From contig JBBHKE010000779.1 in assembly GCA_037447655.1 (NCBI GenBank), positions 44,838-108,837 on the forward strand: 64,000 nucleotides of DNA. The letters are read 5' to 3'. Made by a program: the position numbers and the translations under genes. Below the pieces are notes generated by a model. That model was not told the DNA's origin and searched no databases. It was given only the letters and a program-made list of their open reading frames with translations. Positions 57,428 to 64,000 of the stretch are shown one piece after another. Position 1 is the first letter of the stretch. Every line of letters begins with the position of its first letter. This DNA comes from Zygnema cylindricum (Eukaryota; Streptophyta; Zygnematophyceae; Zygnematales; Zygnemataceae).

Positions 57428-57821
57428 TGAACTATGGACCTTCTTTTTTGAGAAGTTAGTCAATGTCAAAAATGTTTCCGCTAAGGTCTAACAGTACAGG
57501 TTTGTGTGTATGTTCATCTTGACGGAGGTACAGATTTTGGAACTTGTACTTAGAAAAAAAATAGAAAAGTTTGTGTCTTCAGTCGAGGAGCGTTTTGGAT
57601 AAACTTGCTCATCCTAGTGTGTATTTGTAAATGTTAACAATTATAATTGCTTTGTTATTTAACTTGTTTCACAGTTTTTATGAGCTCTTTGAATGCCCTT
57701 GAAGACAATACCTACTGATATCTCCCAGACACATTGCAAACTGTGTACCTTATTGATTTTAGTGAAGAACCTGTAAAGAAATGTTTGCTTTTAAACTGAA
57801 TATTTAAAAAAAAACCAACAA
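57428..57821 (+). other. 3' flank of the plastid gene
   Basis: AT-rich, probably 3' UTR and spacer. No polyadenylation signal could be assigned with confidence and no gene is seen. Confidence 0.45.
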
Positions 57822-57986
57822 ATGAAGAAAACACCAGATTTTGCTGATATTGCGCTTCTGGATAAAGCATCAGATCTAAAGCTCATAAAGCGCAGGTCAC
57901 AGATTATCCAAAAAAGGTTAATTTCACTAAAGACAGAGATTTTTGCCACGGACAATCTAGATATGAATGCATTCCTAAGAATGTAA
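57822..57986 (+). CDS. Small open frame of 54 codons, unknown
   Basis: MKKTPDFADIALLDKASD begins a charged, amphipathic-looking frame ending FLRM and TAA. No domain is recognised. A 100-codon frame overlaps it on the minus strand, and neither has supporting signals. It may be chance or the remnant of an exon. Confidence 0.15.
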   Translation: MKKTPDFADIALLDKASDLKLIKRRSQIIQKRLISLKTEIFATDNLDMNAFLRM

Positions 57987-58429
57987 AACTTAATGAAAAA
58001 AAGATGGTAAATCATGTCTGCGCGTAACGCAAAAACCCAAAGGTAAGCAAAAACGTTAAGCTGAGGTTGCCAGTACAACCTTAGAAGAACCAACTCCTGA
58101 CAAAACTAAGCTCCCTAAGTCATTGGGGTACTTCTCGCATACTCACTAGATATTTGTTGATCACACTGCAATTTCGCCTGTTTTGGGGCATTTGCCTAAC
58201 AGCGGCTCTATTATTCCGCAAACCCTTACAAAGATGTCAAATATCAACAAGAACATAGTATTTATTAACAAAATACACTGAACGACAACTAGGGTAAAGA
58301 GATAATTAGCACAAGGACTCTGTTAATCTTAATAACATGTGTGGTATTTACTAAACTACACTAAGATAGTAGTATTATTAAACTAGTAAACTTTATGTAT
58401 AATACCGAGTATTAGATACGCCTAAAATG
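57987..58429. other. Spacer without recognised features
   Basis: AT-rich; nothing recognised. Confidence 0.45.
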
Positions 58430-59165
58430 CCCTCCTTCTGGTGGGAGTCCTCCTCCTGGTCTGAGTCCTCCTAAAGCGATTCCTCCTCTTGGTGCAAGTC
58501 CTCATTTTTGTGCAAGTCCTCTTGGGCGAGTCCCTTTTTGGTGTGAGTCCCCCTCTTGGTGCGAGTCCTCCTCCTAATACGAGTCCTTCTCTTGGTGTGA
58601 TTCATCCTCTTCGTGCGAGTTCTCCTCCTAATGCGAGTTCTCCACTTGGTAATATTCCTCTTCTTGTTGGGAGTCCACTTCCTGATGCGAGTCCTCCTTT
58701 TGGTGCAAGTCCTCCTCTGGGTGCAATTCCTCATCTTGGTGCGAGTCAAATTCCTAATACTATTCCTCCTCTTGGTGCGTGTCAACTTCGTGGTGCGAGT
58801 CCTCAGCCTAGTGTGTGTTCTCCTCCTTGTGTGAGTCTTGTCCTCCTCTTGTTTCGAGTCCGCCTCATGCGAGTCTGCTTCATGGTGCGCGTCCTCCTCC
58901 TAGTGCAAGTTCTCCTCCTAGCTAAAGTCCTCCTCTTATTACGAGTCCTCCTCTTGGTGCGAGTCACCTTGGGAGTCCTTGTAAGTCTTGTTGGGAGACC
59001 TTCTAAGTCTTATTGGGAGTCCTTTTCCTAGTGCGAGTCCTCGTCCTGCTACAAGCCTTCCACTTCGGATAAGCCCTCCTCTTGGTGCGAGTCCTCCAAT
59101 TAATGGAGTCCTACTCGTGGGAGTCCTCCTCTAGGTGCGAGTCCTCCTCTTGGAGCGAGTCTCAC
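58430..59165 (+). repeat. 18-bp minisatellite, first block (CTCCTCTTGGTGCGAGTC type)
   Basis: About 40 diverged units of 18 bp, with occasional insertions. Typical unit: CTCCTCTTGGTGCGAGTC. Because 18 is a multiple of three, several frames stay open on both strands and give false proteins. Confidence 0.93.
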
Positions 59166-59435
59166 GGAAACTTCTAAAGTCTCCTCCACTTCGAAAGGAT
59201 TTGTCGGTCTGAGCAGGTCCTTCCTTCCTTGATTCTTCGGGCGGAAGATCTGATGAGTTCGCCGTGATGCCGACTGTTCTTTTTTCCGCCTTTTCTTCTC
59301 TTCCTTCTTTTCCCACCTGGCCCGCACCGTCTTCCGATTGCCCGTGCCCCGATCCCCGACGCGTCGATCTGCCGGCATTTTGCCCTCCCCCTCCTCCCTC
59401 CCTCCCTCCCTCCCTCCCTCCCCCTCCCTCTGAGT
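59166..59435 (+). repeat. Unique island with a CTCC microsatellite (59386-59430)
   Basis: About 220 bp of non-repeat sequence separate the two minisatellite blocks. It ends in a CTCC run of about 11 units. No gene is recognised. Confidence 0.7.
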
Positions 59436-60655
59436 GCGATGTGAGCCCTCTTTCACGTGCAAGATCTCCTCTTGGTACGATTCCTCTTTCTTGTGAGAGT
59501 CCTTTTTTTGGTGCTTGTCCTCTTTCTAATGCAAAATCTCCTCTTGGTGCGAGTCCCCTTTTTGGTGAGAGTCCTCTTTCTGGTGCAAGTCCTTTTTATT
59601 AGTGCAAGTCCTCTTTCTAGTGCAAGACCTATTTCTACTGCGAGTCCTCTTTCTCGTGGAAGTCCACTTTCTGGTGCAATTCACTTTCGGGTGGAATTCC
59701 TCTTTCAGGTGCAAGTCCTCTTTCTGGTTTGAGCCCTCTTTCTATGTAAGTCCTCTTTCAGGTGCAAGTCCTCTTTCACGTAGGAGTCATCTTTCTGGTG
59801 CGATTCCTCTTTCTCGTGTGAGTCCTCTTTTTGTTGCAAGTCCTCCACTTGGTGCGAGTCTACTTTTGTGTGCGAGTCCTCTTTCTGGTGCGATTCCTCT
59901 TTTTGGTGAAAGTCCTCTTTTTGGTGCAAGATCTCCTCTTGGTGTAAGGCCTTTTTCTAGTGCGAGTTTGCTTTCTGGTGCGAGTCCTCTTTGTGGTGCG
60001 AGTCCTTTTCTAGTGCAAGTCCTCTTCCTGGTGCAAATCCTCTTTCTAGTGCGAGTCCTCTTTCTGGTGTGAGTCCTCTTTCAAGTGCTTGGCCGCTTTC
60101 TAGTGCGAGTCTTCTTTTTGGTGTGTAGTCCTCTTTTTGGTGCGAGTCCGCTTTCTTGTGCGAGGCTCCTTTCTGGTGTCAGTCTTCTTTCGGGTGTGAG
60201 TCCGCTTTCTAGTGCGAGTTCTCTTTCTGGTACAAGTCCTCTTTCTGGTGCTAGATCTCGTCCTCGTGCGAGTCCTCTTTCTGGAGCGACTCCTCTTTCT
60301 GGTGCCTGTCCTCTTTTTGGTCCTAGTCCTCTTTCCATTGCCAATCCTCCTCTTTGTGTGAGTCCTCTTCCTGATGCGAGTCCTCTTTTTGATGCGAGTT
60401 CTTTTCTGGTGCAGTCCTGGTGCAAGTCCTCTTTCTGGTGCAAGATCTCGTCCTCTTTCTGGTGCAAGATCTCGTCCTAGTGCGAGTCCTCTTTTGGTGC
60501 GAGTCCTCTTTCTGGTGCATGTCCTCTTTTTGGTCTTAGTCCTCTTTCGGGTGCGAGTCCTCCTCTTTGTGCGAGTCCTCTTTCTGGTGCGAGTTTTCTT
60601 TTTGGTGGAAGTCCTCTTTTTGGTGCATGTCCTCTTCTTCGTTTGGACCCGCACC
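59436..60655 (+). repeat. 18-bp minisatellite, second block (CTCTTTCTGGTGCGAGTC type)
   Basis: About 65 units in the same orientation as the first block but with CTTTCTGG in place of CTCTTGG. Some units are nearly identical, and a longer duplication with AAGATCTCGTCCT occurs near 60440-60480. Confidence 0.93.
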
Positions 60656-60740
60656 TAGAGGACTTCTCGCACGAAGAAGCGGACTCGCACTAGGAGCGCA
60701 ACAAGAATAAGACTCGCACCAAGAGGGGGACTCGCACGAA
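60656..60740 (-). repeat. Minisatellite units in reverse orientation
   Basis: GGACTCGCAC and ACTCGCACCAAGAGG are reverse complements of the unit core. Four or five units are seen after the orientation change. Confidence 0.8.
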
Positions 60741-60835
60741 TCGATTTCGCATCATGCTAACACTAATTGGACAAGTCATTCTTAGTGTTAAATTTTTGAT
60801 CACCCCAAGTCTTAGGGTGCGTCCCCGTGTAATCG

Positions 60836-61380
60836 GTACACCGCCAATCGTTATTAGCGTTGTGTACTCTAATTCCGTCCCGCTTTTTTTTTTTTTTATT
60901 CTCCATTAGTGTAGTTCATTCTATTTTTTTCTTTATTCTATTTAGGGTTATTTTCAGTACGTTGTCTCTTAAATAGAGTGGTGTACGGTCAGTGTCAGAC
61001 CGTACATAAATGTACCTTTTTAAGTTAAAAAGTACAATAAATTAGTTTTAGTAACCGCGGACGCATGAGAATGTGCGTTCTAAAAAGGAAAAAAAACCAG
61101 GTCGTAAAAAATCCCGCTCGCACATATTCGTCCGACAGCCGCGTTTCGACCGTGTGAATGTACAATTTGTGTACGATTTGTCAGATTTTGTACGGAGACC
61201 TATATTAGAATAGCATGTTTGCGACCGACATTTTTTTTTTCAAAGATCCAAATTACCATAACCAAACAATTAGAATGTATGATTTTTTCCAAAATTTTCA
61301 AATTCTTAAATAGCGTAGACCACGGTAATAATTTTTATACGCTAAAAAAACTTACACGCTAATAACGATTGGCGGTGTAC
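60836..61380. mobile_element. 545-bp non-coding element with 25-bp perfect terminal inverted repeats
   Basis: Bases 60836-60860 (GTACACCGCCAATCG...) are the exact reverse complement of 61356-61380. The interior has no long frame. The outermost GTAC is itself a palindrome, so a target duplication of TA or GTAC cannot be separated from the repeat end. Miniature inverted-repeat transposon is the simplest reading. Confidence 0.75.
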
Positions 61381-61583
61381 TTTGATAAAGTATTTTGGAC
61401 TATAGTGAAGATTCGCCGTACTACTTTGAAGAGCGTCCCAATGTGCGAAAATGAAATCAGAACTTTGACATGTGACGGTTGTAGACGTATGTACAACTTG
61501 TGACGATTGAAGGCGACTACGAAACTTCCGACGATTAGTGACGCCAACAAAAACAGCGACAGTTGTAGACGTCTAGATTTTTG

Positions 61584-62305
61584 TGAAATTGCAAATGTTT
61601 AGGGTTTGGTGACATTGTGACGTCACGCTCACTTATGACAACGTCGACATCACGCATTCAAGAACTTTCCGCCATGGTTTCCCGATTTCGCTTTTTCTAC
61701 TTTTCTCATTCGATTTGCCATTAAATAAAAACCTAAAAAATTTCAAAAAATATATTTTTTAAAGATCTTTCATTTTATATCAATATTGTCGTGTCTCATT
61801 CTAAAAAGTGTGAGATACAAGCGATAGTGTGAGAGGGAGAGAGGAGAGGCGACGGCGGCGAAAAATTATGCAAAGGACCCATGAATGCAAGTGGAAGTCC
61901 GAGACCCCTGCAAATTTTTTTCCGTACATAGCGCGTGACGGGTACGGAGAAAAATAGCGAGGACTCTCCCTCTTCCAAAAATTTTACAAATCGTGTGGCG
62001 CGTGTGTGGTTCGTTTTTCATTCGTTGTTTGGGCGGTACTTGAACTAAAATCACCCCCTCGAGGTGATTTTAGATGAAGTTTTTTTTTGGGCTGGATTCT
62101 CTTGCCCGGGGGTTGAAAAGGGGAAAACGCCAAAATGTGTTCACATAACGACAAACACGCCGTACATCCAAAGTATGAATTGACGTTCACTTTACTTTGG
62201 TAAAATTGATTTTCTCGTACGGCTAAAGTTTTTTTCAAAGTTCCCTGAATTTAAGGGCAAAAAGACAGAGAAACGTATGTACTTTAATACATGGGGACGT
62301 ACCCT
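61584..62305 (+). repeat. Dispersed repeat R1, copy 2 (about 722 bp)
   Basis: Full-length match to 37047-37765 in the same orientation. This copy lacks the CGATATAT-rich flanks of copy 1, so the borders of the repeat are defined by comparison of the two. Confidence 0.85.
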
Positions 62306-63240
62306 GATGCAGGCAAAGCTGTTTAAATTGAGGGTGTTCAATCTCATCCATCCACTTCACTAAAATGAGCATCACTGATTAGTTATTCCCAAAACCCCAC
62401 TGTTTTAGCCCAAATTCTAGTAAAAAATTTCGACAAACCTGCCACTTACATGAGAGATTTCAATCCTAGTTCTGCTGATCTAGATTTAGGTCACTGTATT
62501 TACAAAGCAAAAGTGTCAAGGGTTATATAAAGCTATTTTACGAGTTTTATGGGCATAATAATGTTTTTTGTAAGCGTTTACAACAATGGTTAGAGATTCC
62601 TGACCTGACAAAACAACATCCCCCTAATCTCTGTTTAAGGGCCAAAAACACCAGCTGTGATCATCAACCCTGAATTGCTTTTCGCGGTGAACTGAACGGA
62701 TTTCAATTTTTATTATTTTTTCTTTGCCAACATACCATCCTTTTCCAACATCATTTGTCATCACGAAAAGTACCATCCCTATCAAAAACCAAAAAATCGT
62801 CTCATTGTCATCGACGGACCACACACCCCAAGGGCTAGGACCCATCAAACCACTTTTGGGTCATTTCAATGCCGAGAAAGAAAAAAAAGATTTCAATGAC
62901 CATCAAGCCATTCAGACCACAATCCTAACTGCCTAATCATTGAAAACTGGTCATTATATGACCAAAAACTGGCCTGGTAAACCTCAGGCTTAAGGGATTA
63001 ACTCCATTGGCCCAGATTCAAACGACTCAAACCGTAGAAATTTACTACGGTGCCGTGAAAACAAATAAAGAAATCGCAACTTCCTCGTCGTTCCTATGAA
63101 AACAATTCTGAATGTGCCTCTTTAGTGTTTTCTTCACAAAAAAATTGATCCCTACAGTCTATTCTATGGCCTGCGCTTAGAAAACTCAATATTACAACTC
63201 AAAACTTTCGACTTAATTCACCTTTATCCTCTAGTCGTCT
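62306..63240. other. Spacer, presumably including the 3' region of the minus-strand gene
   Basis: No domain-bearing frame was recognised on either strand. Confidence 0.45.
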
Positions 63241-63809
63241 TTAATTCTTACTCTCTTGTGTATCATCTTTTTTGTCTTCTTTTTTCCCAACTTCTGGCAA
63301 TCCTAACCACGCCATGAATTTGTTGCCTCTCACACCCTGGAAGACACAAACAAGATAAATTTGAAAGAAAATAAAATTAATACTTATAGAAAAAAAAAAT
63401 GTTAATGAATAAAAATAAAACGCAAAACTGAAATCAAGCTAAACCATCAACGCAATGACCAGAATAAGACTCTTTCTCCACTTTATGCTTTATTACGAAA
63501 AACATTCCTTTCATATGCTGTTAATTTATGGGAAAAAAAGGTACTATGATGCCCACTTATTCAATGCTACCCACCACAAATGCAGTTTTCCCCACTAATT
63601 TTGCACTCAAGACCAAGTACGCCAATCTTGGAAGATTGTGAACTCCAGATGCACAAAGAAAATGCTGTTTGTTCTTTCTTTTTGAGATTAAGCAGAAAAA
63701 AGGAAAACATACTCGATGATGGGCGTAGCAATCCCAAAACGCTTTATGTGACGAAGAGCAATTTGCAAAAAAACCGCCTTTCATACAATTCACGAATTCC
63801 ACTGCAACT
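63241..63809 (-). CDS. C-terminal two exons of a small cysteine-rich protein, possibly CHCH type
   Basis: On the minus strand exon 63809-63713 reads VAVEFVNCMKGGFF, then ANCSSSHKAFWDCYAHHR. It is followed by donor GTATGT, an intron of 376 bp (63712-63337) and acceptor TTCCAG. The last exon, 63336-63241, reads GVRGNKFMAWLGLPE and ends in a Lys/Asp-rich tail with TAA. The join is phase 0. The upstream acceptor is TTTTTAG at 63815-63810. Cys spacing is C-x8-C-x9-C; the C-x9-C pair is the hallmark of mitochondrial CHCH proteins, but one pair alone is weak evidence. A possible first ATG lies at 63919 (minus), but no convincing donor joins it. The 5' exons are missing or unrecognised. Confidence 0.5.
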
Positions 63810-64000
63810 CTAAAAACGGAAAGCCAAAAGTTATAAATAGTTGTTAAGGCAGTGGCAAAAAATCAATAGAGTAAGAAAATTTAGTGTGCAACTTTTGACG
63901 ACTCAAATTCGACAGCCATGAAGGTGGAGTCGGAAGTCAGAAGAATGATGCTTGAGGGAGGGAGGGAAAGCGAGGGGAGGGAGGCAAGGGAGGGAGGGAG
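63810..64000. other. Upstream region with GGGA-rich tract at the window edge
   Basis: Bases 63954-64000 consist of GGGAGG repeats on plus (CCTCCC on minus), which would be a pyrimidine-rich leader for a minus-strand gene. The plus strand also has an ATG at 63918 open to the window end, probably a by-product of the repeat. Confidence 0.45.

Noticed and set aside
57791-58093. 100-codon minus-strand frame with many Phe, Ile and Leu
   Set aside because: No motif or splice context; it overlaps a 54-codon plus frame that is itself doubtful.
58471-60658. Long open frames on both strands (up to about 184 codons) rich in Arg/Thr/Lys or Val/Leu
   Set aside because: They are translations of an 18-bp repeat whose length is a multiple of three; complementary frames are equally open and there is no start or domain support.
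1-64000. CRISPR array, prophage or bacterial defence system
   Set aside because: The tandem repeats have no unique spacers between identical repeats, and genes, introns and retrotransposons are eukaryotic.

Overview
This is nuclear DNA of a eukaryote, most likely a photosynthetic one (an alga or plant). The reasons are GT-AG introns, nested LTR retrotransposons over about three quarters of the window, and one intact gene whose product matches the plastid-targeted NAD(P)-binding protein known in Arabidopsis as AT4G31530. The species cannot be told from sequence alone. There are no bacterial-style operons and no CRISPR array.

Region 1 (1-50289) is a graveyard of Ty1/copia-type elements. One family (called A here, LTR about 1.04-1.06 kb) supplies eight copies or fragments: A1-A4 on the minus strand and A5-A8 on the plus strand. 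Three other families are present: B (plus, 9370-15471, inside A3), C (plus, 23509-27851, inside A4; gag only, non-autonomous) and D (a probable solo LTR, 31948-32637, inside A5). Exact 5-bp target duplications mark the B, C and A5 insertions and give their order: A3 before B; A4 before C and A5; A5 before D. Every gag-pol copy carries stops, frameshifts or deletions.

Two design features recur. The primer binding site of family A (15 nt) is complementary to the anticodon stem-loop of initiator tRNA-Met, as in the half-tRNA priming of Drosophila copia. The gag reading frame starts inside the LTR and runs through the primer site, so the site encodes a conserved Val-Met-Gly/Asp motif. This holds in families A, B and C, and the D LTR also ends in an open frame with an ATG.

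Region 2 (50290-55122) is AT-rich spacer with a 40-bp tandem repeat, remains of a small inverted-repeat element, a possible leader exon and a 2.1-kb pyrimidine-rich probable leader intron that holds degenerate telomere-like repeats. Region 3 (55123-57427) is the AT4G31530-like gene in two coding exons. Region 4 (57428-64000) has an 18-bp minisatellite of about 2.2 kb that reverses orientation at its right end, a 545-bp element with 25-bp perfect terminal inverted repeats, a 720-bp dispersed repeat also present at 37047, and the last two exons of a small cysteine-rich gene on the minus strand at the window edge.
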